A DNA stretch of 64,000 nt from Burkholderiales bacterium (GCA_028868305.1 JAGWUS010000007.1:31719-95718), one strand, 5' to 3'; counted from the first letter of the stretch, positions 16,057 through 25,406 are shown. Numbers and translations: made by a program. Notes: generated by a model from the letters alone, not told the origin.

Positions 16057-18327
16057 ATGTCAGCAAAAAACGACGCCCACGCCCACGCCCACGCCCACGC
16101 CCACACACATGACGATGCCGGTGCGGTATGCGGCGCAACGCCGGTTGCCGCTGTTGTGCCTGGAATCCCAGACTGTTGTGGCAGCGAAACCGATACACCG
16201 CTGGTCAAACCGGGGGCACCCGTTTCCACCGCCAGAGGTATACAGACGCCCATTCGCATCTTGCAGATGGATTGTCCGACGGAAGAAGCACTATCGCGCA
16301 GCAAACTGGGCGGCATGACGGGCGTGGCAGGCATGGAGTTCAACTTGATGCAGCGCGTCTTGACAGTCACGCATGCGCCCGGAGCCATCGAGCCCATTTT
16401 GCAAGCGATCCGCACGCTCGGCTTCACCCCAGAAATCGCGGACGGTACGTCCACCGTGGCGCGGCACACGCCAGAGCCTGCAAAGCCTTGGTGGCCGTTG
16501 GCACTGGCCGGTGTTGCAGCGGCTGCGTCTGAGGCCATGCAATGGGCGGGTATGCCAAACTGGGCGGTGGCTGGGCTGGCCGTCATTGCTGTACTGGGCA
16601 GTGGGCTCACCACCTACAAGAAGGGGTGGATCGCCATAACCAACGGCAACCTCAACATCAACGCCCTGATGAGCATTGCCGTGACAGGCGCCCTGCTGCT
16701 GGGCCAGTGGCCAGAAGCGGCCATGGTCATGGTGTTGTTCACCCTGGCGGAGCTGATAGAGGCCAAGTCCCTGGACCGCGCCCGCAATGCCATTCAGGGC
16801 TTGCTGCAACTGACGCCTGAGCGCGCTTCCGTGTTGCAAGCCGATGGAAACTGGTCGGACGTAGCGGCCAAGTCTGTCGCGCTGGACGCACGGGTTCGGG
16901 TCAAGCCAGGAGAGCGCATTGCGCTGGACGGCAAGATCGTCAAAGGCCGCTCCACCGTGAACCAGGCGCCTATCACGGGCGAAAGCATGCCGGTGGAAAA
17001 AGCTGAAGGCGATCCTGTTTTTGCAGGCACGATCAATATGTCTGGCACTTTCGAATATTTGGTAACCGCCACCGCGTATGACAGCACCTTGGCGCGCATC
17101 ATCCATGCAGTGGAAGAGGCGCAAGGTACAAAGGCCCCCACACAACGGTTTGTAGACCAGTTTGCCCGTATCTATACCCCGGTAGTTTTTGCCATTGCGC
17201 TGGCCATTGCAATCATTCCGCCGCTACTTATGGGTGGTGACTGGTTCGCCTGGATCTACAAAGCGCTGGTGCTGTTGGTCATCGCCTGCCCGTGTGCCTT
17301 GGTTATTTCCACCCCCGTGACCATTGTTAGCGGCTTGGCTGCAGCCGCCCGTCGGGGCATTTTGATCAAAGGTGGTGTGTATCTGGAAAAAGCCCACCGC
17401 ATCAAGGCGATTGCGCTGGACAAAACGGGAACGATTACCGAAGGCAAGCCCAAGCTGGTGGACACCGAGTTCGTAACTTCCACACTTCCGGAGTGGCAAA
17501 TCCTGCGCTGGGCGGCGGACATGGCAGCGCAATCGGACCACCCGGTCTCCAAAGCCATTTCGCAAAGCCTGGAATCTGGCAACAGCAGGCTGGACGAATT
17601 TACGGCTCTTCCCGGTCGCGGTGTGCAGGCGCGCGTGGATGGACAGAAATTGGTCCTTGGCAATCACCGACTCATCGAAGAACTCGGCTTGTGCAGTCCG
17701 GCTATTGAAACTTATTTGAAAAAACAAGAAGCCATGGGACGCACAGTCACACTGCTGGCGTCCGGCACGCAGGTCTTGGTCATTTTTGCGGTAGCAGACA
17801 CCATTAAAGAAAGCTCCCGTGAAGCGCTTATGCAGCTGAAACGCCTGGGCGTGGTCACCGTGATGCTGACAGGAGACAACACGGTCACGGCACAAACCAT
17901 TGCCACACAAGCTGGCATTGACGATGTGCGAGGTAATTTGTTACCTGAAGACAAGTTGACCGCCATTGAACGTCTGCAAGACCAATACGGTGTTTGCGCG
18001 ATGGTCGGTGATGGCATCAACGATGCACCAGCACTTGCGCGCGCGGACATTGGCGTGGCCATGGGAGCAGCAGGCACTGACATTGCCATGGAAGCCGCAG
18101 ACGTGGTCATCATGAACGACGACCTGCGCCGCATCCCCGAAGCGATTGTGTTATCCGGCAAAGCCCAATCCGTGCTGTACCAAAACATTGCTCTGGCGTT
18201 GGGCATCAAATCGGTATTCCTGGTGTTGGCCGTATTTGACGGAGCTTCGATGTGGATGGCCGTGTTTGCGGATGTAGGCGCCAGCTTGTTGGTGGTGGCG
18301 AATGGTTTGCGCTTGCTGCGCAAGTAG
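16057..18327 (+). CDS. cadA: Heavy-metal P1B-type ATPase (Cd/Zn/Pb export)
   Basis: A 756-residue soft-metal exporting ATPase of the inner membrane. The N-terminus has an Ala-His repeat (AHAHAHAHTH) and a Cys-containing stretch (PDCCG), then a heavy-metal-associated domain whose motif is MDCPTEE rather than GMxCxxC, as in many Cd/Pb/Zn ATPases. The transmembrane CPC motif is C411-P412-C413 (IACPCALVIS). The phosphorylated Asp is D455 in DKTGTITEG; SDHPVSKAI and GDGINDAPALARAD complete the nucleotide and hinge motifs. The CPC motif and cadR next door indicate Cd, Zn or Pb as substrates. GGAA lies eight bases before the ATG. Confidence 0.95.
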   Translation: MSAKNDAHAHAHAHAHTHDDAGAVCGATPVAAVVPGIPDCCGSETDTPLVKPGAPVSTARGIQTPIRILQMDCPTEEALSRSKLGGMTGVAGMEFNLMQRVLTVTHAPGAIEPILQAIRTLGFTPEIADGTSTVARHTPEPAKPWWPLALAGVAAAASEAMQWAGMPNWAVAGLAVIAVLGSGLTTYKKGWIAITNGNLNINALMSIAVTGALLLGQWPEAAMVMVLFTLAELIEAKSLDRARNAIQGLLQLTPERASVLQADGNWSDVAAKSVALDARVRVKPGERIALDGKIVKGRSTVNQAPITGESMPVEKAEGDPVFAGTINMSGTFEYLVTATAYDSTLARIIHAVEEAQGTKAPTQRFVDQFARIYTPVVFAIALAIAIIPPLLMGGDWFAWIYKALVLLVIACPCALVISTPVTIVSGLAAAARRGILIKGGVYLEKAHRIKAIALDKTGTITEGKPKLVDTEFVTSTLPEWQILRWAADMAAQSDHPVSKAISQSLESGNSRLDEFTALPGRGVQARVDGQKLVLGNHRLIEELGLCSPAIETYLKKQEAMGRTVTLLASGTQVLVIFAVADTIKESSREALMQLKRLGVVTVMLTGDNTVTAQTIATQAGIDDVRGNLLPEDKLTAIERLQDQYGVCAMVGDGINDAPALARADIGVAMGAAGTDIAMEAADVVIMNDDLRRIPEAIVLSGKAQSVLYQNIALALGIKSVFLVLAVFDGASMWMAVFADVGASLLVVANGLRLLRK

Positions 18328-18465
18328 TTTCCACAGCGACCGGCATGCCGGTCAGGCAGCTCGGTGCAATGTGTTGGCTGCCCGGTGGAAACCGGAAACA
18401 GCAGTGCCCTATGAAGCCTGTGTGACAGTCGTGTGCAACCCGAGGTTCAAGGCGCTTGCGTCCGT

Positions 18466-18771
18466 TCAAGCTGCTGCAACTGATCGCGCAGCGCCATGGG
18501 GAAGACCAGAGCGCCACTGCTTTTCCAGAAACGGCGCCTTGAGAAAGCCCCGAAAGCGCGCACGCCTGCCCCGCGCCGGTGGCGCGGTCAACGGGTGGTG
18601 CGGGAAGCGCTGTAAAAAGCGGCCGATGGCAATGTGGCCTTCCAGCCGAGCAATGCTCAGGCCAGCACACTGGTGATTGCCAAAACCAAACGCCAGTTGG
18701 AGGTTACTGGTCCGCCCAGCAGACACAGCTCCGGGTCCGGGTCCGCAATCCTGCAGTACATCGGCTAGGGT
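18466..18771 (-). pseudogene. Cytochrome P450 C-terminal remnant
   Basis: The only recognisable content of the 500-bp stretch between cadA and uvrD. On the minus strand the frame reads LAFGFGNHQCAGLSIARLE, a perfect P450 heme-binding loop (F-x-x-G-x-x-x-C-x-G) followed by the usual L-helix, and then about 60 residues resembling a P450 end. Upstream of the loop, the expected DPD-type sequence is found in a neighbouring frame (ADPDPEL) and a stop lies at 18772. The rest of a ~400-residue P450 is absent, so this is a decayed fragment. The remaining bases up to uvrD show nothing else I can name. Confidence 0.7.
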
Positions 18772-18831
18772 TTAGCATAGAAATTTGCCGGCAATTCACA
18801 CACGGGTGCAGTGACAGCATGGCCCAGTGGG

Positions 18832-21150
18832 TCATGGTACCGGTGTGAGTTTGGCCACGCTCAGTGCCAGCCACTTGGTTCCATGGCGTGGGAAGCTGAT
18901 CTGGGCACGGGCATCGTCGCCCGTCCCCTCCAGCGTCAACACCGTGCCCTCACCAAACTTGGCGTGGAACACCTTCTGCTTCACTTTGAGACCATGCGCT
19001 GGCGCTTCCTTACGCGGTATTTCAGTGCCAAATGTGCCTCCAGCCCGCACGATATATGCATGCGCAGCTCCTGAATCAGGAGCAAACGTCTGACCCCACC
19101 CACGCGCAGTACCGGGCGCTGGCTGCCTGGGGGTCAACCATTTGAGACATTCCTCGGGCAGTTCATCAAAGAACCGGCTCTTGAGGTTGTAGCGCGTCTG
19201 GCCGTGCAGCATGCGGGTTTGCGAGTGGCTCAGGTACAGGCGCTTGCGCGCTCGGGTGATGGCCACATAGGCCAGGCGGCGTTCTTCTTCCAGCCCTTCG
19301 TGGTCACTCGTCGAATTCTCGTGCGGAAACAGGCCCTCTTCCATGCCGGTGATGAACACACAGTCAAACTCCAGCCCTTTGGCCGAGTGCACCGTCATCA
19401 GTTGGACAGCATCCTGCCCGGCAGCAGCCATGTTGTCACCGGCCTCCAATGCAGCGTGGGTCAGAAAGGCCACCAGCGGGGACAGGGTTTCGCCGGTATC
19501 GGCAAAGTTTTCTTCCATCTGCGGAGTGATGCCTGGCGCTTCGCGGCCAAAGCCTTCCTGCATGACAAAACTCTCGGCGGCGTTGACCAGCTCCTCCAGG
19601 TTCTCGACCCGGTCTTCGCCTTCGCGCTCTTTGCGGTAGTGTTCCAGCAGGCCACTGTGATCAAGGGTCAGCTCGATGATGTTGCGCAGGTTCATGCCGG
19701 CGGTCTGCTCGCGCAGTACGTCAATTTTTGCGACAAACCCCCCTATGGCTGCACCGGCGCGGCCGCTCAGGGCACTCACGGCATCATGCAGCGAGCAACC
19801 AGTGGCTTTGGCGATGTCCTGCAGTTGCTCAATGCTGCGTGCACCAATGCCACGCGCCGGAAAGTTGACCACCCGCATGAAGCTGGTGTCATCGTTGGGA
19901 TTCTCCAAAAGGCGCAGGTAAGCAAGCGCGTTTTTGATTTCTGCCCGCTCAAAAAAGCGCAAACCACCATACACACGGTACGGCATACCCGCATTGAACA
20001 GCGCCGTCTCAATCACCCGGCTTTGCGCGTTGGAACGGTACAGCACCGCGATCTCTTTGCGCTCCACGCCATCACGTACCAGCTGCTTCGTCTCATCCAC
20101 CATCCACTGCGCCTCGGCAAAATCGCTCGGTGCCTCGTACACGCGCACCGGCTCACCTGCGCCCTGGTCGGTACGCAGGTTTTTGCCCAGGCGCTTGCTG
20201 TTGTGGCTGATGAGTGCGTTGGCGCTGTCCAGAATATTGCTGAAGCTGCGGTAGTTCTGCTCCAGCTTGATCTGGTGTTGTACCTTGAACTCGCGCACAA
20301 AGTCGGCCATATTGCCAACCCGTGCGCCACGGAAGGCGTAAATGCTCTGGTCATCATCGCCCACCGCCAGCACTGCGCCACCGGCACCATCCGGGCTGGC
20401 GCCCTCCCCCAGGCCGGCGATCATCTTGATCCAGGCATATTGCAGCTTGTTGGTGTCCTGAAACTCGTCAATCAGGATGTGGCGGAAACGCCGCTGGTAG
20501 TGCTCGCGGATGGCATCGTTGTCGCGCAGCAGTTCATACGAGCGCAGCATCAGCTCGCCAAAATCCACCACGCCTTCGCGCTGGCACTGGTCTTCGTAAA
20601 GCTGGTAAATCTCGACCTTCTTGCGGGTGTCCGGGTCACTGGCGACCACGTCTTTGGGGCGCAGCCCCTCTTCCTTGCAACCGGAGATAAACCACATCAG
20701 CTGCTTGGGCGGAAAGCGCTCGTCATCGATGTTGAACTGCTTGCACAGCCGCTTGATAGCGGAGAGCTGATCCTGGGTATCGAGAATCTGGAACGCCTGC
20801 GGCAAGCCCGCCATCCTGTAATGCACCCGCAGGAAACGGTTGCAAAGACCGTGGAAGGTGCCAATCCACATCCCGCGCACATTGACCGGCAGCATGGCGG
20901 ACAGCCGCGTCATCATCTCCTTGGCGGCCTTATTGGTAAACGTCACCGCCAGAATTCCGCCTGGCGTCACGTAACCGCTTTGCAGCAGCCAGGCAATGCG
21001 GGTGGTCAGCACCCGGGTCTTGCCCGAGCCCGCACCCGCCAGAATCAGGGCGTGCTCCGCCGGCAGGGTGACTGCCGCGCTTTGCTCGGGGTTGAGGTTG
21101 GCAAGCAACGGGGACTGTGACGCGTGGTCGATGGCGGAGAAAAGAGACAT
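18832..21150 (-). CDS. uvrD: UvrD-family DNA helicase II
   Basis: A 772-residue superfamily-1 helicase that unwinds DNA in nucleotide-excision and mismatch repair. Motifs: Walker A AGAGSGKT near residue 38, motif Ia TFTNKAAKEM, Walker B LIDEFQDTN near 227, motif III VGDDDQSIYAFRGA, motif IV QNYRS, motif V TVHSAKGLEFDCVF and motif VI VAITRARKRLYLS. The last ~60 residues form a Tudor-like C-terminal domain (VFHAKFGEGTVLTLEG). The ATG at 21150 is taken; a TTG at 21183 would add 11 unlikely residues. There is no strong ribosome site. Confidence 0.94.
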   Translation of the reverse strand: MSLFSAIDHASQSPLLANLNPEQSAAVTLPAEHALILAGAGSGKTRVLTTRIAWLLQSGYVTPGGILAVTFTNKAAKEMMTRLSAMLPVNVRGMWIGTFHGLCNRFLRVHYRMAGLPQAFQILDTQDQLSAIKRLCKQFNIDDERFPPKQLMWFISGCKEEGLRPKDVVASDPDTRKKVEIYQLYEDQCQREGVVDFGELMLRSYELLRDNDAIREHYQRRFRHILIDEFQDTNKLQYAWIKMIAGLGEGASPDGAGGAVLAVGDDDQSIYAFRGARVGNMADFVREFKVQHQIKLEQNYRSFSNILDSANALISHNSKRLGKNLRTDQGAGEPVRVYEAPSDFAEAQWMVDETKQLVRDGVERKEIAVLYRSNAQSRVIETALFNAGMPYRVYGGLRFFERAEIKNALAYLRLLENPNDDTSFMRVVNFPARGIGARSIEQLQDIAKATGCSLHDAVSALSGRAGAAIGGFVAKIDVLREQTAGMNLRNIIELTLDHSGLLEHYRKEREGEDRVENLEELVNAAESFVMQEGFGREAPGITPQMEENFADTGETLSPLVAFLTHAALEAGDNMAAAGQDAVQLMTVHSAKGLEFDCVFITGMEEGLFPHENSTSDHEGLEEERRLAYVAITRARKRLYLSHSQTRMLHGQTRYNLKSRFFDELPEECLKWLTPRQPAPGTARGWGQTFAPDSGAAHAYIVRAGGTFGTEIPRKEAPAHGLKVKQKVFHAKFGEGTVLTLEGTGDDARAQISFPRHGTKWLALSVAKLTPVP

Positions 21151-21187
21151 GGAGCCATTGTAGAAAGCCTGCCAATGACGCAAGCAA

Positions 21188-21277
21188 GATCAGGGTGGCA
21201 GTGCGTATTGCGCAGGTAAAGGAGGAGCCCGCGAAGCGGGTGGGGGACACGGAGCAAAACGCACTGCCACCCTGATC
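21188..21277. repeat. Perfect 19-bp inverted repeat enclosing a small hairpin
   Basis: The arms 21188-21206 (GATCAGGGTGGCAGTGCGT) and 21259-21277 are exact reverse complements, separated by 52 bases that contain AGGAGGAG and a CCCGC–GAA–GCGGG hairpin. It lies between the divergent uvrD and guaC starts. It could be a small mobile palindromic element or the two sides of a structured RNA; no second copy is in the window. Confidence 0.75.
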
Positions 21278-21308
21278 TACCACAACAGTCTGCACAAACC
21301 CATGGAAT

Positions 21309-21357
21309 TTGTATACAATCAGGCACCGGGCCCAAGCAATTGGCACCCGGTTTTTTT
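21309..21357 (+). promoter_or_regulatory. guaC upstream region: palindromic -10 region and terminator-like leader hairpin
   Basis: A perfect palindrome TTGTATACAA (21309-21318) overlaps a plausible -10 box TACAAT (21314-21319). Directly after it, ACCGGG (21325-21330) and CCCGGT (21346-21351), with inner CCAA–GCAA–TTGG pairing, form a hairpin followed by seven Ts. This has the form of an intrinsic terminator placed 75 bases before guaC, hence a possible attenuator. GGCCGGT just downstream could pair with the left arm instead. Confidence 0.6.
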
Positions 21358-21431
21358 ATGGCCGGTACCAGTCCAAGCGCCACGCGTTTGTTTGAAACGA
21401 TTTTCTTGAAACTGGAACAGGAGCTTGGGCC

Positions 21432-22409
21432 ATGGAAATTTTTGACTACGACAACATCCTTTTGCTGCCACGCAAATGCCGCGTGGAAAGCCGATCCGAA
21501 TGCGACGCCGGCGTAGAGCTAGGCGGCCGTAAATTCCGCCTTCCTGTCGTCCCCGCCAACATGAAAACCGTGGTGGACGAAAAAATCTGCGTCTGGCTGG
21601 CACAGAACGGCTACTTCTACGTCATGCACCGCTTTGACCTTGACAACGTGCAGTTCGTTAAGGACATGAAGGCCAGGGGCTTGTATGCGTCCATCTCCCT
21701 GGGTGTGAAAAAGCCGGACTACGCCACGGTGGACACCCTGGCTGCACAGGGCCTGACACCCGAGTTCGTCACCATCGACATTGCCCATGGCCATGCCGAC
21801 AGCGTGCGCGACATGATCACCTACCTCAAGGGCAAGATGCCCTCCACCTTTGTCATTGCCGGCAACGTGGCCACGCCCGAAGCCGTGATCGACCTGGAGA
21901 ACTGGGGCGCCGACGCCACCAAGGTGGGCATTGGTCCGGGCAAGGTATGCATCACCAAGCTCAAAACCGGCTTTGGCACGGGTGGTTGGCAGTTGTCCGC
22001 TGTGAAGTGGTGCGCACGCGTGGCCACCAAGCCCATCATTGCTGATGGCGGCATTCGCGACCACGGCGACATTGCCAAGAGCATACGTTTTGGCGCCACC
22101 ATGGTCATGATCGGCTCGCTGTTCGCCGGCCATGAGGAAAGCCCCGGCCAGACGGTGGAAGTGGATGGCAAGCTGTATAAGGAATATTACGGCTCGGCCA
22201 GCGACTTCAACAAGGGCGAATACAAGCACGTCGAAGGCAAGCGCATTCTGGAGCCCATCAAGGGCAAGCTGGCCGACACGCTGATCGAGATGGAGCAGGA
22301 TGTGCAAAGCTCCATCAGCTACTCCGGTGGCAAGAAGCTCATGGACATCCGCAAGGTGAACTACGTCACCCTGGGTGGTGACAACGCCGGCGAACACCTG
22401 CTGATGTAG
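21432..22409 (+). CDS. guaC: GMP reductase
   Basis: A 325-residue member of the IMP dehydrogenase/GMP reductase family without CBS domains. The catalytic cysteine is C173 in [11 protein letters not shown]. The start [16 protein letters not shown], the segment [12 protein letters not shown] and the end of the barrel ([20 protein letters not shown], then [16 protein letters not shown]) fit the GMP reductase type 2 group, which is also common in Firmicutes. It converts GMP to IMP with NADPH, releasing ammonia, and so balances guanine and adenine nucleotides. AGGAG lies about ten bases before the ATG. The leader carries the terminator-like hairpin described above. Confidence 0.9.
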   Translation: MEIFDYDNILLLPRKCRVESRSECDAGVELGGRKFRLPVVPANMKTVVDEKICVWLAQNGYFYVMHRFDLDNVQFVKDMKARGLYASISLGVKKPDYATVDTLAAQGLTPEFVTIDIAHGHADSVRDMITYLKGKMPSTFVIAGNVATPEAVIDLENWGADATKVGIGPGKVCITKLKTGFGTGGWQLSAVKWCARVATKPIIADGGIRDHGDIAKSIRFGATMVMIGSLFAGHEESPGQTVEVDGKLYKEYYGSASDFNKGEYKHVEGKRILEPIKGKLADTLIEMEQDVQSSISYSGGKKLMDIRKVNYVTLGGDNAGEHLLM

Positions 22410-22495
22410 TCAGCCAGACGACAGCAAAAACCGGGCTTGCACCCTTGCGCAGTAGCAGCCCGGCGCTATCGTAGGTGTGAGTTGCTGGAGTACCA

Positions 22496-23365
22496 ATGAA
22501 AATTGCTGTTTTGGGTGTTGGCCTGATGGGTTTTCCTATGGCACGGCGTTTGTGCGAGGCGGGCCACACGGTGCATATATGGAACCGTACGGCGGCGAAA
22601 GCCCAGTTGCTTGCGCCCTTTGGCGCCATCGTGCACGCCACGCCTGCCCAGGCCGTGAAAGAGGCCGTGGTGACCATCACCATGCTGGACCATGGGGCCG
22701 TGGTCGGCCAGGTGCTGTTTGAATTGGGCGCGGCGGCGGCCATGCCCAAAGGCAGCCTGCTGATTGACATGTCGTCCATCAAGCCCGCTGAAGCGCGCGA
22801 CCATGCTGCGCGCCTGAGCGAGTTGGCGATCGATTACTTGGACGCCCCGGTGTCGGGCGGCACGCTGGGCGCGGACCAGGGCACACTGGCCATCATGGTG
22901 GGCGGCAAGGCGCCAAACTTCGCGCGTGCGCTGCCGGTATTCAAGGTCTTCGGTCGCGCCACGCACGTGGGGCCGACCGGGTCAGGTCAACTGGCCAAAC
23001 TGGCAAACCAGATGATTGTGGGTGTGACCATCGGCGCGGTTGCTGAAGCCCTTCTGATGTGTGAGAAAGGCGGCGCCGACATGGCCCGGGTGAAAGAAGC
23101 CATTACCGGCGGATTTGCCGACAGCCGTATTCTGCAGGTGCATGGTCAACGCATGGTGGACCGCGACTTTGCCCCACGCGGCAAGATGACGGTGCAGCTC
23201 AAGGACATGCGCAACGCGCTCAGCACGGCAAAGGAAATTGGCTTCGATGCCCCCATCGCCACGCTGTTTGAGCAATTGTATGCGCAGGGCGTAGAGCACG
23301 GTCTGGCCGATCTGGACCACTCCGGACTGTTTGTGGAGCTGGCCAGCCGCAACGGCATGACCTGA
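22496..23365 (+). CDS. Beta-hydroxyacid dehydrogenase-family NAD(P) oxidoreductase
   Basis: A 289-residue member of the 3-hydroxyisobutyrate/6-phosphogluconate dehydrogenase family. Rossmann motif GVGLMGFPMARRL at the N-terminus, substrate-binding signature YLDAPVSGGTLGADQGTLAIMVGG near residues 115-140, and the catalytic lysine segment GSGQLAKLANQMIVG near 160-175. Such enzymes oxidise 3-hydroxyacids or reduce tartronate semialdehyde; the true substrate cannot be assigned. GGAG precedes the ATG by seven bases. It stands alone between guaC and a nitronate monooxygenase-like gene. Confidence 0.88.
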   Translation: MKIAVLGVGLMGFPMARRLCEAGHTVHIWNRTAAKAQLLAPFGAIVHATPAQAVKEAVVTITMLDHGAVVGQVLFELGAAAAMPKGSLLIDMSSIKPAEARDHAARLSELAIDYLDAPVSGGTLGADQGTLAIMVGGKAPNFARALPVFKVFGRATHVGPTGSGQLAKLANQMIVGVTIGAVAEALLMCEKGGADMARVKEAITGGFADSRILQVHGQRMVDRDFAPRGKMTVQLKDMRNALSTAKEIGFDAPIATLFEQLYAQGVEHGLADLDHSGLFVELASRNGMT

Positions 23366-23448
23366 CACCTGCGTAACCGAGGCGACAGCAGAGGCAGCCA
23401 AATGGGGCTGCGTTCAGTTAGTCTGGTGGTTTTGCATGTAGGACTACT

Positions 23449-24384
23449 ATGAACCGCGTTCTAGCCCATACGGGCGCCCGATATCCCATCATTCAGGCTC
23501 CCATGGGCTGGATTGCACGCACACCCCTGGCCTCTGCTGTGTCGCGTGCAGGAGGACTTGGCATTATTGAGACGTCGTCTGGCGAGACTGAGAACTGCCA
23601 GGCCGAGATCAGCAGAATGGCGGCTCTAGGCCTGCCATTTGGTGTGAATCTGCCAATCCGTTTTTTGCGTGATGACCAGATGCTGCGGTTTGTGTGCAAA
23701 TCGGGCGTCAAATTCGTCACCACCTCCGCCGGCAGTCCGGCCAAATTCGTAGCGCCACTCAAAGATGCGGGCATCACGGTGTACCACGCGGTACCTACGG
23801 TGGATGCCGCCCTGAAATGTGTGGACGCCGGGGTCGATGGTCTGATCGTCGAGGGTGCTGAAGGCGGTGGGTTCAAGAATCCCGAAGAGGTGTCCACCCT
23901 CGTCCTGTTGCAGGCCATCCGCGCACGCACTGATATTCCTATGGTGGCGGCCGGTGGAATTTGTGATGGACGCGGGATGGCCGCCGCGTTTGCGCTAGGC
24001 GCAGAAGCCATCCAGATGGGTACGCGCTTTGTCAGTTGCGAAGAAAGCCCGGTGCACCAGAACTTCAAGAATGCGATCGTGCAGGCAACGGAAACGGGTA
24101 CCTGGATGCTCAACACCAAGTCCACTCCCTGCATCCGTGCGCTGAAGTCCCAGCGCACCCAGGCCATTCATGACGCAGGGCTGATGGGGGCTGATGCACT
24201 GCAGGGGATTCTGGGGGTTTATTTCGGTGGCGATATGGAGGCCGCCCCCGCATTGGCCGGGCAGTCTGCCGGGTTGATCGATTCCGTGAAATCGGCCCAA
24301 CAGATCATTGACGACACCGTGGCGGAGTTTTTTGCGATCACCGAACGCTTGGGGGCACTGGCCAGCGCCCGCAGTTTTGGCTGA
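23449..24384 (+). CDS. Nitronate monooxygenase-like FMN protein
   Basis: A 311-residue TIM-barrel flavoprotein of the 2-nitropropane dioxygenase/nitronate monooxygenase family (also related to FabK). Seen: PIIQAPMGWIARTPLASAVSRAGGLG at the N-terminus, VEGAEGGGF, and the phosphate-binding MVAAGGICDGRGMAAAFALGAEAIQMGTRF. The family uses FMN to oxidise alkyl nitronates, but many members have other or unknown substrates, so the call is to family only. A His at the usual catalytic place occurs in TVYHAVPT. AGGA precedes the ATG. Confidence 0.85.
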   Translation: MNRVLAHTGARYPIIQAPMGWIARTPLASAVSRAGGLGIIETSSGETENCQAEISRMAALGLPFGVNLPIRFLRDDQMLRFVCKSGVKFVTTSAGSPAKFVAPLKDAGITVYHAVPTVDAALKCVDAGVDGLIVEGAEGGGFKNPEEVSTLVLLQAIRARTDIPMVAAGGICDGRGMAAAFALGAEAIQMGTRFVSCEESPVHQNFKNAIVQATETGTWMLNTKSTPCIRALKSQRTQAIHDAGLMGADALQGILGVYFGGDMEAAPALAGQSAGLIDSVKSAQQIIDDTVAEFFAITERLGALASARSFG

Positions 24385-24419
24385 ATACGCACTCCATGCC
24401 CCAATCCAATCTGCCGGAT

Positions 24420-25406
24420 TTATTCGATAACGACTTTGGCTTCCTTGACCAGCTTGGCGTAGAGGTTGGTGTCCTCCTTGATTTGCTTCCCCATTTGTTC
24501 GGACGTATTGCCCACAGGTTCGGCTCCAATTTCTTCCATTTTTTTGCGGAAGTCCGCTGATTGAATGATCTTCACGATCTCGGCATTGAGGCGGGTTACA
24601 ACGTCTTTGGGCGTTGCCGCAGGTGCCAGGACCCCGAACCATGTTCCCATATTGAAACCCTTCATGCCAGCCTCATCCACAGTCGGTATATCGGGCAATG
24701 ATGAAGAGCGTTTTCCAGTGGTAACCGCCAAGGCCTTCAGCTTTCCTGCCTTGATGTGCGGCAGAACCGGTGTGATGGTGTCAAAGGACATGGTAATCTG
24801 CCCACCCAGCAAATCCGTGGTCAGGGGCCCGCTACCTTTGTAGGGGACGTGCAGGATGTCCACGCCGCCCATCATTGCAAACTGCGAACCAATCAGGTGC
24901 TGGGCTGTGCCATTGCCGTTGGACCCAAAGGTCAGTTTGCCGGGGTTGGCTCTTCCGAGAGCGAGCAATTCCTGCACATTTTTAGCCGACGTCAGCGCAG
25001 GATTGATGACCAGTACGTTGGGTACCAGCGCAACAGTGGTTACCGGTGCGAAGTCCTTCTGGAAGTCATAGGGCAACTTCCTGTAGACACTGGTTGCGAC
25101 GGTGTGGTGCACGGCACCCATCAAAAGTGTGTAGCCATCGGCTTTTGATTTGGATACAAAATCTGCACCCAGCGTGGCTCCAGCCCCAGGCTTGCTTTCC
25201 ACGATCACCGGCTGCCCCAGCGCCTTGGACAACTCGACACCTACGGCACGAGCCAACACGTCCGTTGTTCCACCCGACGGGAAGGGAACGACCAGACTGA
25301 TAGCCTTCGAAGGCCAGGCCTGCGCCATTGCCGCGCTTGCGGCGACGCTGAGGGTCAAGACAGAAATTTTGGCGACTCTCGACAAAAGGGCGGGTGTACG
25401 TGTCAT
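24420..25406 (-). CDS. Bug-family (TctC-like) periplasmic solute-binding protein
   Basis: A 328-residue tripartite-tricarboxylate receptor. A signal peptide (VLTLSVAASAAMAQA) precedes the mature start WPSKAISLVVPFPSGGTTDVLAR, the family signature, and the ligand region NPGKLTFGSNGNGTAQHL follows. Bug proteins bind carboxylates in the periplasm; most, like this one, have no membrane partners next door. ATG 25406 has GGAGACC seven bases upstream and is preferred over 25418. The promoter shares a 43-bp block with the dehydrogenase gene beyond the LysR gene, which suggests that the ligand is the dehydrogenase substrate, perhaps malate or tartrate. Confidence 0.92.
   Translation of the reverse strand: MTRTPALLSRVAKISVLTLSVAASAAMAQAWPSKAISLVVPFPSGGTTDVLARAVGVELSKALGQPVIVESKPGAGATLGADFVSKSKADGYTLLMGAVHHTVATSVYRKLPYDFQKDFAPVTTVALVPNVLVINPALTSAKNVQELLALGRANPGKLTFGSNGNGTAQHLIGSQFAMMGGVDILHVPYKGSGPLTTDLLGGQITMSFDTITPVLPHIKAGKLKALAVTTGKRSSSLPDIPTVDEAGMKGFNMGTWFGVLAPAATPKDVVTRLNAEIVKIIQSADFRKKMEEIGAEPVGNTSEQMGKQIKEDTNLYAKLVKEAKVVIE

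Noticed and set aside
16075..16105. Tandem GCCCAC repeat considered as a CRISPR or microsatellite
   Set aside because: It is coding: it encodes the Ala-His metal-binding repeat at the N-terminus of CadA.
14000..18830. The metal island as an integrated mobile element
   Set aside because: No integrase, transposase, tRNA target or flanking direct repeats were seen; only the P450 fragment hints at past rearrangement.
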